Below, one piece after another: positions 26,301-34,931 of a stretch of DNA of 64,000 nt (within the stretch, counting starts at the first letter, position 1; each line of letters starts with the position of its first letter). The translations under genes and the position numbers were made by a program. The notes under the pieces were generated by a model. It worked only from the letters and a program-made list of their open reading frames with translations, was not told the origin of the DNA and made no database searches. Source of the DNA: JANNVK01 sp031430435 (GTDB lineage Bacteria > Acidobacteriota > Blastocatellia > Pyrinomonadales > Pyrinomonadaceae); assembly GCA_031430435.1 (NCBI GenBank), contig JANPBM010000056.1, positions 1-64,000 on the forward strand, given 5' to 3'.

Positions 26301-28862
26301 ATGTTAAAAATCGAAATCAAACCATATTCAATAAAATCAGTTCTCTTCGCGGCGATGCTTTCTTTCGTCTTTTCAGGTGCGAACGTCTTCGCTCAAACGC
26401 AAAATGATGCCGAAAAACAAGGCAGAGAAATCTTTGAAAAATATCAAACGGCAATCGGCGGAAAAGATAATCTCGCAAAGATAAAAACGACGGAAACAAC
26501 ATCCGAAATTGAAGTGATGGGAATGAAACGCAAGGAAATCAGAATTGAAGATAAAGCGGGTAAAAAATGGTATTTGGTTTCCGAAGGCGGAATTGAAGGC
26601 AAGCAAGAAACAGGCTTTGATGGTACGCGAAGTTGGGCAAAAACAAATTCGTTTCGCGGTTATCGAGACAATTCGCCGACAATTTCAGGCGAAGCAACTA
26701 AATATATCAAACTGCCGAATGAAACAATTGACGGCAAAGAATACATTGTCGTCGAAGAAGTCAGAACAAATTCCAACATCAAAAACAGAATCTATTACGA
26801 CCCGAATACTTTTTTGGCTGCTTTGCGAAAGGTCGAAATAGAAATGTCGGGCAACATAATCAAGCAAAGTAATTCTTATGCAGATTACCGAAAAGTCGGC
26901 GAAATTCTTATTCCTTTTTCTGAAATTATCAAAAACAATCAAGGCATTACAATTACAAAAAAACTCTTGACCGTAAAGCATAATATTGAAGTAAATCCTT
27001 CTATATTTGAATTTACGGATGATAAAAAAGACGAAGTAAAATCTGAAACTGCCGAAAAACAACCGACCAAAGTTACGACTGATTCAAACACTGTTTACAA
27101 AGACGAAAACGGCAATGTAATGACCGCTCCCGAATTTATCAAAAAGAAAAACTCAAGTAATTATTCAATCGAACCTGAAATTTCCGGCGGAAAAGTTGTC
27201 GCATTGAAACTGAAAAAAGGCAGTTCCGAATCTGCTCCGGGTTCAATCGCAACCGATTTCAGCGGAACACTTTTCGACGGTTCAAGTGTTCAACTCAGTA
27301 AATTGAAAGGAAAAGTCGTGGTGCTGAATTTTTGGTTCACGGGTTGCGTGCCGTGCGTTACTGAAATTCCGGATTTGAACGGTCTTGTTAAAAAATACAA
27401 AGATAAAGATGTTGAATTTCTCGCGGTTACATACGATGAAAAGTCGTTAGTTTCCGAGTTTTTGAAAAAATATCCGTTTGATTACAAAATTGTTGCCGAC
27501 GCTCAAAACGTAATTGACAGTTATAAAACCACGTCTTTTCCGACTCATATTGTGTTGGACAAAGAAGGTAAAATCTTATTTACACAATTTGGGCTTCAAA
27601 CAGGTATTATCGGCAATTTGACCAAAAATATCGATAAGGCATTAAGCGAAACGGCAAAAATTGATTGGGACAGAAAAAATCCGGAAGCGATTGTTCCCGA
27701 AAGTATCAAAAAAGAAACTTTCGGCAAGGTTTGGACAACAATCAACGATACTTATTTTGATCAAACCTTTAACGGCGTTGATTGGAAAGCAATGAAAACG
27801 AAATACGAACCGCAGTTGGCTGAGGCAAAAAGCAATCAAGATTTGACAGATTTACTGAACAGAATGCTTGGCGAACTGAAAGTTTCGCATTTGAAAGTTG
27901 CTCCGGCTGACCAAGTTTCGTTGGTTGAAACATCGCTTGATATGTCAAAAAGAGGAACTATCGGCGTTGATTTACGCTTGATAAATAAAACGGATTTAGT
28001 TGTCGGTAAAGTTCGTGAAAAGTCTCCGGCGGAACAAGCGAGAATTAAAAAAGGTTACATAATAAAAAAAATTGACGGACAAACAATCGCGGAAATTATA
28101 GAAAATCAAAGAAAAAAAGGCGGTTTTCAGCTTCGTGACGAGATTGTGGCGGTGCGTGCGGCAACGGCAAAACTTTCAGGCGACATCGATAAAAAAGTTT
28201 CGGTTACGTTTGTTGACGAAAACAATGCGGAAAAAACAATGGAAATCGGTCGGCAAAATTTCGGCTCTTCGCGGGATTTAAACTTTGAATCAAAACAACT
28301 TACCGAAAATGTCGGATACATCAAATTTAATCTTTTCTTCGGAGATTTACCCGCAAAATTCGCCGAAGCCGTCAATACTTTTCAAAAAACAAATGCGTTG
28401 ATAATCGATTTACGCGGAAATCCGGGCGGAATCGGCAATTACACAACGGCGTTAGCAGCGATGCTCGATAAAGAAAAACGCTCGCTCGGTGTCTCGCAAT
28501 ATCGTTACAACAAACAAGAATTCGATTACGAAGGCAACGACAAATCATACAAAGGAAAGATTTTTATCTTGCTTGACGAGTTAAGCGGAAGTTCTTCCGA
28601 GGTTTTTGCGGGCGGTTTGCAGTCAAATAAACGGGCAATCATCATCGGACAAAATTCTGCCGGAGCAGTTCTGCCTTCAACAACCGAACTTTTGCCGAAC
28701 GGCGGAGCATTACAATACGCGATTGCCGATTTCAAAACGCCGGATGGCAGAATACTTGAAGGCAAAGGAATTACGCCTGATGTCGAAGTAAAATTGACGC
28801 GAAAAGATTTGCTTGCCGAAAAAGATACGGCACTTGAAACAGCTCTGAAACTTGCAAAATAG
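26301..28862 (+). CDS. TlpA-like thioredoxin fused to an S41 C-terminal processing protease
   Basis: This 853-residue exported multidomain protein starts with a signal peptide (SVLFAAMLSFVFSGANVFAQ). Residues 30-240 form a lipoprotein-sorting-like domain (EKYQTAIGGKDNLAKIKT start). Residues 310-445 form a TlpA/ResA thioredoxin fold with the redox pair C349-VP-C352. Residues 470-850 form an S41 protease with a PDZ part (GTIGVDLRLINKTDL, SPAEQARIKKGYIIKKIDG), ALIIDLRGNPGG, and the nucleophile motif SGSSSEVFAGG around 763-770. AAGGAG lies upstream of the ATG. It should act in the periplasm, joining thiol redox and proteolysis. I do not know this exact domain order as a named family. Confidence 0.85.
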   Translation: MLKIEIKPYSIKSVLFAAMLSFVFSGANVFAQTQNDAEKQGREIFEKYQTAIGGKDNLAKIKTTETTSEIEVMGMKRKEIRIEDKAGKKWYLVSEGGIEGKQETGFDGTRSWAKTNSFRGYRDNSPTISGEATKYIKLPNETIDGKEYIVVEEVRTNSNIKNRIYYDPNTFLAALRKVEIEMSGNIIKQSNSYADYRKVGEILIPFSEIIKNNQGITITKKLLTVKHNIEVNPSIFEFTDDKKDEVKSETAEKQPTKVTTDSNTVYKDENGNVMTAPEFIKKKNSSNYSIEPEISGGKVVALKLKKGSSESAPGSIATDFSGTLFDGSSVQLSKLKGKVVVLNFWFTGCVPCVTEIPDLNGLVKKYKDKDVEFLAVTYDEKSLVSEFLKKYPFDYKIVADAQNVIDSYKTTSFPTHIVLDKEGKILFTQFGLQTGIIGNLTKNIDKALSETAKIDWDRKNPEAIVPESIKKETFGKVWTTINDTYFDQTFNGVDWKAMKTKYEPQLAEAKSNQDLTDLLNRMLGELKVSHLKVAPADQVSLVETSLDMSKRGTIGVDLRLINKTDLVVGKVREKSPAEQARIKKGYIIKKIDGQTIAEIIENQRKKGGFQLRDEIVAVRAATAKLSGDIDKKVSVTFVDENNAEKTMEIGRQNFGSSRDLNFESKQLTENVGYIKFNLFFGDLPAKFAEAVNTFQKTNALIIDLRGNPGGIGNYTTALAAMLDKEKRSLGVSQYRYNKQEFDYEGNDKSYKGKIFILLDELSGSSSEVFAGGLQSNKRAIIIGQNSAGAVLPSTTELLPNGGALQYAIADFKTPDGRILEGKGITPDVEVKLTRKDLLAEKDTALETALKLAK

Positions 28863-28880
28863 TTTTAGGAATAAAGATTA

Positions 28881-28908
28881 GGCTGTCTTTATAAAAATTC
28901 GGACAGCC
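28881..28908. terminator. Bidirectional terminator between convergent genes
   Basis: GGCTGTC (28881-28887) pairs with GACAGCC (28902-28908) between the TlpA-S41 gene and the convergent gene ending at 28918. T-rich and A-rich flanks lie on both sides. Confidence 0.7.
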
Positions 28909-28917
28909 GAATTTATT

Positions 28918-29451
28918 TTATCGTTTTTGTTTGATTGGTATCGGTATTTCAGCCCGACCGTTCACATATTCGCCTTTTTCCTCACGAATCGGCATCGCAA
29001 AATTTCCCATTACCGCTTGATTTGAATTATCCGAACCTGCAACTGTTCCAACGGTTACATTTGCAGATTGTGCGACCTCAATTTCTCCCATTGTGTGAAT
29101 GTTCTCGGATTTCTTAAAGAATCCAAACGCAAACAAACCTGTAAACAATCCGGCGAACAATCCGAACGCCGCCGTTGCCGTGCGTGAAATTTTGCGTTTA
29201 ACTTTTGCCCAGCCGACCGGACAATCTTGCGTCAAAACCGTGCCGTCTGCACGTCGAAAGAATCTGACGCAAACGCGACCTTCCGACGCAAGCAAAAAGT
29301 TTTCCGCATCAACCTGCGGCATATCCGACAAGTTATAAACGTTTAATTTGCAATCGCCGCAAAAGCGTTTGCGGTTATCGCCGGTCATTCCATTCCAATC
29401 TGCCGAACACGGCGACGCGATTTTGATGTTGTTTAATAGATTTGTATTCAT
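28918..29451 (-). CDS. Conserved membrane protein with an N-terminal Cys motif, unknown function
   Basis: This 177-residue protein starts in the cytoplasm with a conserved-looking region: SPCSADWNGMTGDNRKRFCGDCKLNVYNLS, then VCVRFFRRADGTVLTQDCPVG. It holds five or more Cys including CGDC, which suggests metal or redox binding. One membrane helix follows (about 100-125, AAFGLFAGLFTGLFAFGFF). The C-terminal part is short and polar. There is no export signal, so the Cys domain probably faces the cytoplasm. I recall such domains as uncharacterised proteins in acidobacteria and planctomycetes but cannot name them. The ATG at 29451 has AGGAG upstream. Confidence 0.7.
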   Translation of the reverse strand: MNTNLLNNIKIASPCSADWNGMTGDNRKRFCGDCKLNVYNLSDMPQVDAENFLLASEGRVCVRFFRRADGTVLTQDCPVGWAKVKRKISRTATAAFGLFAGLFTGLFAFGFFKKSENIHTMGEIEVAQSANVTVGTVAGSDNSNQAVMGNFAMPIREEKGEYVNGRAEIPIPIKQKR

Positions 29452-29573
29452 AAATTTCTCCTGTTATTCAGACACCGAAAAACGGCTTTTGTTCCAATGA
29501 ACGGCGCGGAAAAGAGTTTCTTGCAATTTTTTGTTAAGATAATTTGTCGGAGATTTAAATTAAGGAGAATTTT

Positions 29574-29936
29574 ATGTTGAAAAAATATGCGTGGTTTTTA
29601 ATTTTGCCGTTGATTTGTCTATTTGCGTTGCAGACAAACGCACAAGACAAAATGCCGAAAATGTCTTCGTTAAAAAGCGAAAAAGATATTCCGTGCAAAG
29701 TAATCCGTGAAATTCGTTATCCCGTTACGCAAACCGAACCGTATAAACAACCTTTGCGAATCGCGTTGCTTAACGTTTGTCCCGCCGATCCGGGAGCCGA
29801 ACAACGTCCGATGCTGACATTTTTTGTAAACGACCAACCTGTGATGCGTGAATATGTGGTCGAAAAAGTGTTTAAGGACGTAAAAGAAGCAAAGAAATAC
29901 GCCAAGAAAAATAAGATAAAAGACGCGAGTTTTTAA
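29574..29936 (+). CDS. Small secreted protein of unknown function
   Basis: This 120-residue exported protein has a signal peptide (YAWFLILPLICLFALQTNAQ). The mature part has two Cys (IPCKVIREIRYPV and LNVCPADPG), likely one disulphide, and a Lys-rich C-terminus. AAGGAG lies 7-8 bases before the ATG. Its stop codon overlaps the start of the M20 peptidase gene (TAATG), so the two are co-translated. No motif was recognised. Confidence 0.75.
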   Translation: MLKKYAWFLILPLICLFALQTNAQDKMPKMSSLKSEKDIPCKVIREIRYPVTQTEPYKQPLRIALLNVCPADPGAEQRPMLTFFVNDQPVMREYVVEKVFKDVKEAKKYAKKNKIKDASF

Positions 29937-31081
29937 TGAACGAATTACTTAATTACTTTCAAAACCGACAATCCGAAATAATCAAATCGATTCACGAAAC
30001 GGTCGAAATAGAATCGCCTTCGTCTGATGTTGCTGGAAGCAAAAACATCGTCGATTGGTTTGAAACGCAAGCGAAAACGATTCCGTGCGTTGCAAATATC
30101 GAACGAATTTTTGCCGAAAATTACGGCGAACATTTAATTATTCGGGCGTTCAATCAATCGCAAATCGCAAATCAAAAATCGCAAATCCTACTGCTCGGAC
30201 ACACGGACACAGTTCATCCGCGAGATACAAAACTGAAGAATCCGACGCGAATTGACGGCGATAAATTCTACGGTTGCGGCATTTTTGATATGAAAGCGAA
30301 CGCGGTTTTAATGCTTGAAATTTTGCGTGCGTTTTCTGAGTTTAACCTTAAACCAAAAAATCCGATAACAATTCTATTAAGTTGCGACGAAGAAATCGGC
30401 AGTCATTCGGGACGCGAAATCGTCGAACGCGAGGCTTTAAAATCCGAATTTTGCTACGTTCTTGAACCGTCTGCACACGGCAAATGCAAAACAGGTCGCA
30501 AAGGAACGTCGAATTACACTTTGAAAACTCACGGTTTACCTGCACACGCGGGACTTGAACCGGAAAAAGGCGCGTCGGCAATCTTAGAAATTTCGCGTCA
30601 AATTCCACAAATTCAAGATTTAAGCGCGGCGGAAATAGGCACAACCGTCAACATTTGCACCATCAACGGCGGCACGGCAAGCAACGTCATTCCCGCCGAA
30701 GCCGAATGTTCGATTGATGTACGGTTTACGAAAATGAGTGAAGCCGAACGAATCGACGCAGAATTAAAAACGTTAGATTCGGTTGATAATCGCGTAAAAC
30801 TTGAACTGCTCGGCGAAATAAATCGTCCGCCGATGGAACGTACCGAAGCCGTTATCAAACTTTACGAACACGCTCAAAATGTTGCAGATTCAATGAGTTA
30901 CAGTTTTGGCGAAACACAAGTCGGCGGTGCTTCGGACGGAAACTTTGTCGGAGCATTGGGAATTCCGTTACTTGACGGTTTAGGAATTGCGGGCGACAAC
31001 GCACATCGTTTAGACGAATTTATTTACGTTTCCGACATCGCCAAACGTGCTACACTAATCGCAAAACTTTTGAGTGAATAA
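29936..31081 (+). CDS. M20 family metallopeptidase (carboxypeptidase G2/ArgE-like)
   Basis: This two-zinc peptidase or amidase of 381 aa releases a C-terminal amino acid or deacylates an N-acyl amino acid. Metal motifs occur in order: LLLGHTDTVHP (about 87), GCGIFDMKANAVLML (about 115), SCDEEIGSHSGRE (about 145) and a C-terminal His (GDNAHRLDEF). The dimerisation domain sits in the middle. There is no signal peptide. Residues 72-84 (NQSQIANQKSQI) are coded by four 7-nt-phased copies of TCGCAAA type, an in-frame repeat just before the first metal motif. It is coupled to the small secreted gene upstream and lies 3 bp from the nuclease gene downstream. Confidence 0.88.
   Translation: MNELLNYFQNRQSEIIKSIHETVEIESPSSDVAGSKNIVDWFETQAKTIPCVANIERIFAENYGEHLIIRAFNQSQIANQKSQILLLGHTDTVHPRDTKLKNPTRIDGDKFYGCGIFDMKANAVLMLEILRAFSEFNLKPKNPITILLSCDEEIGSHSGREIVEREALKSEFCYVLEPSAHGKCKTGRKGTSNYTLKTHGLPAHAGLEPEKGASAILEISRQIPQIQDLSAAEIGTTVNICTINGGTASNVIPAEAECSIDVRFTKMSEAERIDAELKTLDSVDNRVKLELLGEINRPPMERTEAVIKLYEHAQNVADSMSYSFGETQVGGASDGNFVGALGIPLLDGLGIAGDNAHRLDEFIYVSDIAKRATLIAKLLSE
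30151..30185. repeat. 7-nt-phased repeat inside the M20 peptidase gene
   Basis: Reading in heptads gives CAATCAA, TCGCAAA, TCGCAAA, TCAAAAA, TCGCAAA. It produces a 7-residue protein repeat (SQIANQK, SQI) directly before the LLLGHTDTV metal motif. Confidence 0.75.
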
Positions 31082-31083
31082 CT

Positions 31084-32028
31084 ATGAAAAAACTATTTTT
31101 TTTAATCGCAATTTGTCTTTTTATTTCGTCGAATTCCTTTGCTTGGGACGACACCGGACACAAACTTACAACCTACATCGCGTGGGCACAAATGACTCCG
31201 CAAGCCCGCGAAAAAGTATTTAATCTTTTAATGGCGGCACCTGAAGATTCAGATTTGAGCGTGTTTTATCTGCAAGGTTCGCGGTCGGAAGAAGCAAAAC
31301 GGCTCGAACTTTTCATGATTGCTTCAACTTGGGCAGACATTATTCGTGATAATAAAAACTTTAAAGCTCGCAACAAAAAATATCATCACGGCAATTGGCA
31401 TTATCTCGATACGCTTTGGAGCGAAGAAAACGGCAAAATCAGCATTATTCCAAAGACCGAAGAAGAAGGCGAAAACGCGGTTGAGCGTTTGTTTGCGTTT
31501 GATAAGTTAATGAAAGATGCGACCAAATCAGATGACGATAAAGCGATTGCGTTAGCGTGGTTTCTGCATCTTGGCGGCGATATTCATCAGCCGTTGCATT
31601 GTTCCGGCAGAGTTACGAGTTGGGCGGCAAAAGGCGATCAAGGCGGAAATTTATTTACGCTTTCACCGAAAGATACGCCGCGAGAAAAACGCGAAAATCT
31701 GCATTGGTATTGGGATTCAATCATCGGTCGAAACATTCCGCGTGTAAATGATGCGTGCGATTCGGATTATTTGCCGAAAATTGCCCAAGAAATCGTGAAG
31801 AAATTTCCCGCGTCGAAATACGCAAATCGCTTGAAAATCGGCAAATACGACGAATGGCAGAAAGAAGGTTTTGAACTTGCAAGCAAAGAGGTTTACAAAA
31901 ACGGCTTGAAAGATTTTGAAATGCCGAACGATAAATATAAAAAACGCGCTTACGTTATTTCGCAAGAACAAATCGCCCTTGCCGGCTACCGAATGGGACA
32001 AACTTTGAACGAAGTGTTCGGCAAATAA
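31084..32028 (+). CDS. Secreted S1/P1-type nuclease
   Basis: This three-zinc nuclease cuts single-stranded DNA and RNA and removes 3'-phosphates. It has 314 aa with a signal peptide (FFLIAICLFISSNSFA) that leaves Trp as the mature N-terminus; Trp1 is itself a zinc ligand in this family. The other ligands are visible in order: DDTGH, STWADII, NWHYLDT, LHLGGDIHQPLHC and LHWYWDSIIG. Length is normal. It starts 3 bp after the M20 peptidase stop, forming an operon with it and the small secreted gene. It probably scavenges nucleotides outside the cytoplasm. Confidence 0.92.
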   Translation: MKKLFFLIAICLFISSNSFAWDDTGHKLTTYIAWAQMTPQAREKVFNLLMAAPEDSDLSVFYLQGSRSEEAKRLELFMIASTWADIIRDNKNFKARNKKYHHGNWHYLDTLWSEENGKISIIPKTEEEGENAVERLFAFDKLMKDATKSDDDKAIALAWFLHLGGDIHQPLHCSGRVTSWAAKGDQGGNLFTLSPKDTPREKRENLHWYWDSIIGRNIPRVNDACDSDYLPKIAQEIVKKFPASKYANRLKIGKYDEWQKEGFELASKEVYKNGLKDFEMPNDKYKKRAYVISQEQIALAGYRMGQTLNEVFGK

Positions 32029-32036
32029 AATCAATA

Positions 32037-32107
32037 TTTTACAGGGATAAAAGAGATGAAAAAGGATGAAGAAATTATCCCTTTTATCCTCTTTATCCCT
32101 GTAAATT
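32037..32107. repeat. Long inverted repeat between nuclease and exonuclease III genes
   Basis: TTTACAGGGATAAA at the left end and TTTATCCCTGTAAA at the right end are perfectly complementary over 14 bp. The inner parts (GATGAAAAAGGATGAAG and CCCTTTTATCCTC) are partly complementary. There is no T-run in the forward direction. It could be a terminator-like or REP-like structure. Confidence 0.7.
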
Positions 32108-32116
32108 TAAAAACAA

Positions 32117-32884
32117 ATGAAAATCGCAACTTGGAATGTAAATTCAATCGCAATCAGGCTTGAGGCTTGTTTGAAATGGCTTGCCGACACAAAAACCGAC
32201 GTGCTTTGTTTGCAGGAAATAAAATGCGTCGACGAAAAATTTCCGCGTTTCGAGTTCAAAGAAGCAGGCTTTAACACCGCGTTTATGGGACAAAAAAGCT
32301 ACAACGGCGTAGCAATAATTTCTCCGCATAAAATTGAAAATGTCGTGTACAATATGCCCGATGATGATGCGGAATCACCAAAGCGTTTTATTGCCGCAGA
32401 CATCAATAACATCCATATTGTCAACACTTACATTCCGAACGGAACGGAACTTTGGACAGATAAATTTGAATTCAAACTAAACTGGCTGCAGCGTCTTCGC
32501 AGATATTTCGACGAAAGTTGCCCGAAAGAAAACGACGTTTTATTGTGCGGAGATTTTAACGTTGCACCCGAAGAAATCGATGTTTGGAGCGTCAAAAAGT
32601 GGGAAGGGAAGTTGCATTTCAGCAAACCCGAACGTGCCGCCATTCATCACGTCAAACAATGGGGTTTTACCGATGTTTATCGTCAAATAAATCCGGAATT
32701 ACAAGAATTTTCGTGGTGGAATTACCGCGAAGGTGCGTTCCCTAAAAATCAAGGTTTGCGGATCGACCATATTTGGACATCGCAAAGTTTGGCAAACAAA
32801 TGCGTTAATAGTTGGATCGATAAAGAACCGCGAGGCTGGGAACGTCCGAGCGATCATACGCCGGTTGTGGCGGAATTTATGTGA
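32117..32884 (+). CDS. xth: Exodeoxyribonuclease III
   Basis: This AP endonuclease and 3'-exonuclease of 255 aa acts in base excision repair. Motifs of the exonuclease III/APE1 fold appear in order: ATWNVNSIAIRL (residue 4), LCLQEIKCVDEKFP (about 31), IVNTYIPNG (about 95), LLCGDFNVAPEEIDVW (about 140) and RIDHIWTS with the final SDHTPVVAEF. All expected catalytic residues (Asn, Glu, Tyr, Asp, Asn, Asp, His) have candidates. The start ATG at 32117 lies just after a long hairpin. The stop codon touches the POT transporter remnant on the opposite strand. Confidence 0.93.
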   Translation: MKIATWNVNSIAIRLEACLKWLADTKTDVLCLQEIKCVDEKFPRFEFKEAGFNTAFMGQKSYNGVAIISPHKIENVVYNMPDDDAESPKRFIAADINNIHIVNTYIPNGTELWTDKFEFKLNWLQRLRRYFDESCPKENDVLLCGDFNVAPEEIDVWSVKKWEGKLHFSKPERAAIHHVKQWGFTDVYRQINPELQEFSWWNYREGAFPKNQGLRIDHIWTSQSLANKCVNSWIDKEPRGWERPSDHTPVVAEFM

Positions 32885-33106
32885 GACATTTCCGCCCGAA
32901 ACTAAAAAAACGACTCCGCCGATAAGGTTGCCGACCGATGCCGCCAAAAACCGAATTCCCGTCATTTGCCCGACATATCTTCGCGGCGAAATCTTTGTCA
33001 TCAAAGAAAGCCCGACAATATTGACACAAAGTTCCCCGACCGTTTGGAAAAAATAACTGCCGATTAACCACATCGGAGAAATTTTGACCGCATTCGCGTC
33101 AATAAA
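32885..33106 (-). pseudogene. C-terminal remnant of a POT-family peptide transporter
   Basis: The minus strand codes about 70 residues with AVKISPMWLIGSYFFQTVGE, VGLSLMTKISPRRYVGQM and RFLAASVGNLIGG. This is the penultimate helix pair and loop of proton-dependent oligopeptide transporters. A stop codon lies a few codons upstream and the rest of the gene is absent. The frame then runs into the 3' end of xth. An intact but clearly different POT gene follows at 33207-34847, so this is the relic of a second paralog. Confidence 0.8.
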
Positions 33107-33149
33107 CGTAATTTACGGCAAAACATCCGAAACTAATATCAAATAAAAA

Positions 33150-33175
33150 GCGGGGAAAATTGGTGTTCCCCGCTC
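33150..33175 (-). terminator. Terminator after the POT transporter gene
   Basis: AGCGGGGAA (33150-33158) pairs with TTCCCCGCT (33167-33175), a perfect 9-bp GC-rich stem. On the minus strand it is followed by TTTTTATTT. Confidence 0.88.
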
Positions 33176-33206
33176 TCTTTATTTGAAAATTGCTTGCCGC
33201 CGTCGA

Positions 33207-34847
33207 TTAAACGCCGGGCATTGCTTTTTTCAAAGGCTTAAGAATGATGAAAAGCACGATTGACATAAATACCGCCATCGAACCCAAGATAATAAAGAAA
33301 CTGGATTGATTCCAAATACTCCAATAAATACCGATCATCGTCAGTTTATTGCCGATTGCCGTTGCCACAAACCAACCGCCCATCAGCACCCCGCGTCTCT
33401 TAATCGGAGCAACTTTTGAAACAAGCGATAACCCCATCGGCGACAACATCAGTTCACCGAGCGAAATAACGGCAAAAGCCAAAATCAGCCAAAACGGCGA
33501 AACTTGGAACAAATAAGAAGCCGCTAAAAACTTGTCTTTATACTTAATTCCTTCGCCCGGAGCAATTTTATCGATTACTTCGATTAAATGTTTTTCGCCC
33601 GTTGTTTTAACTTTCGTTTTCTCGTCTTCTTTGGTTGAAAACTTAACGTCGTTAATCATCAACTTGCCCTCGGCATCTTTGGCGGCAAATATTTTGTCAA
33701 GCACATCGGGCGGAACACCGTCGGCTTTTAAGTTTGTCACAACGCGTTCGTTAATTCTGAACGATCCTGCATTCAACTGTTCGGCAGTCGGTTTTACGCC
33801 TTCGCCTTGAGTTGCGGCAAAATAAAGAATAAAGAACGAAAGTCCGGTCAAAAGCATTCCGATTGCCATTTTCGCGGGCGTTGAAGGCTCCATTCCGCGT
33901 TTGTTCAAAAATCCCCAAAACCAAACCAGCGGAAAGGTCAAAACCACAATCCAAAACGGATTGATCGAGTTTGAAATTGTTCCCGAAACATTCCAAGCCG
34001 TATTATCGTCAGCCCAATAAGTTAAGGTTGAACCGTTTTGGTGGAAAACCATCCAAAAAACGATGACGATTAAGAAAATCACGATTAAAGCGGCAATCCG
34101 TTTTCCGTCGGGAACAGAGTTCATCAGGTTTTGACGCGTGCTGCTTGCAGCTTTATTGCGAGCGTCTTCATCACTTATCGAACCTGTGTTTTCAATTACA
34201 TGGTCGCCGACTTTCAAAGAGCCTTTCTCTGAATCTTCAACGTAGCTTTTGAAATACCACATAATTCCGACAGAGATCAACATTCCGAAAGCCGCCACGG
34301 CAAAAGCCGCGTGGAATCCGAAATAAGCCTTAACGATTTCCATCACAATCGGAGCAACCCACGCGCCGACATTGATTCCCATATAAAAAATGTTGTAAGC
34401 GCGATCTTTGAGATGACTGCCTTCGGGATAAAGATTTCCGACCATTGTTGAAACGTTCGGCTTGAAAAATCCGTTTCCGATGACCAAACAAGTTAAAGCG
34501 GCATAAACTGCCCAAATTGACGAAATAGAAAGTAACCCGTGTCCCGCGATAAAGAAAATACCGCCAATCATCACCGCTTTTCGGTAACCCGTAATTTTAT
34601 CGGCAATCAAGCCGCCGATCAGCGGACTCGCATAAACAAACATCAAATAATTTGCATAAAGCGAAGTAGCTTGCGTTGCAGTCCAACCGAAACCTTCGTT
34701 CGGGTCGCGTAGATAAAGGGTAAAAAGTGCGAGCATCGAGTAAAAACTGAATCGTTCCCACATTTCTGTCCCGAATAAAACGTAAAGTCCTTTCGGATGT
34801 TTATCGGCATTATTTGTTACACCAAAATTATCGGCAGTAGCTTCCAT
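33207..34847 (-). CDS. Proton-dependent oligopeptide transporter (POT/PTR2 family)
   Basis: This 546-residue inner-membrane symporter imports di- and tripeptides with protons. The N-terminal signature ELWERFSFYSMLALFTLYL lacks the usual first Glu-x-x-Glu-Arg-Phe by only small change (GTEMWERFSFY is present, that is ExxERF as E-M-W-E-R-F). KPNVSTMVGNLYPEG in helix 4 and LGELMLSPMGLSLVSKVAP in the C-terminal half are further POT hallmarks. About 14 helices are expected. A hydrophilic stretch of roughly 80 residues (about 345-425, Lys/Asp-rich) is larger than in short POT proteins and may be periplasmic. A terminator lies at 33150 and a paralog remnant downstream. Confidence 0.92.
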   Translation of the reverse strand: MEATADNFGVTNNADKHPKGLYVLFGTEMWERFSFYSMLALFTLYLRDPNEGFGWTATQATSLYANYLMFVYASPLIGGLIADKITGYRKAVMIGGIFFIAGHGLLSISSIWAVYAALTCLVIGNGFFKPNVSTMVGNLYPEGSHLKDRAYNIFYMGINVGAWVAPIVMEIVKAYFGFHAAFAVAAFGMLISVGIMWYFKSYVEDSEKGSLKVGDHVIENTGSISDEDARNKAASSTRQNLMNSVPDGKRIAALIVIFLIVIVFWMVFHQNGSTLTYWADDNTAWNVSGTISNSINPFWIVVLTFPLVWFWGFLNKRGMEPSTPAKMAIGMLLTGLSFFILYFAATQGEGVKPTAEQLNAGSFRINERVVTNLKADGVPPDVLDKIFAAKDAEGKLMINDVKFSTKEDEKTKVKTTGEKHLIEVIDKIAPGEGIKYKDKFLAASYLFQVSPFWLILAFAVISLGELMLSPMGLSLVSKVAPIKRRGVLMGGWFVATAIGNKLTMIGIYWSIWNQSSFFIILGSMAVFMSIVLFIILKPLKKAMPGV

Positions 34848-34931
34848 AACAATTATTTATTCCCTCGTTGTTTGAAATTTGATTAGATTAGGGCAAAATA
34901 TACCACAGAATACTATTCTAAAGGAAAAGTA

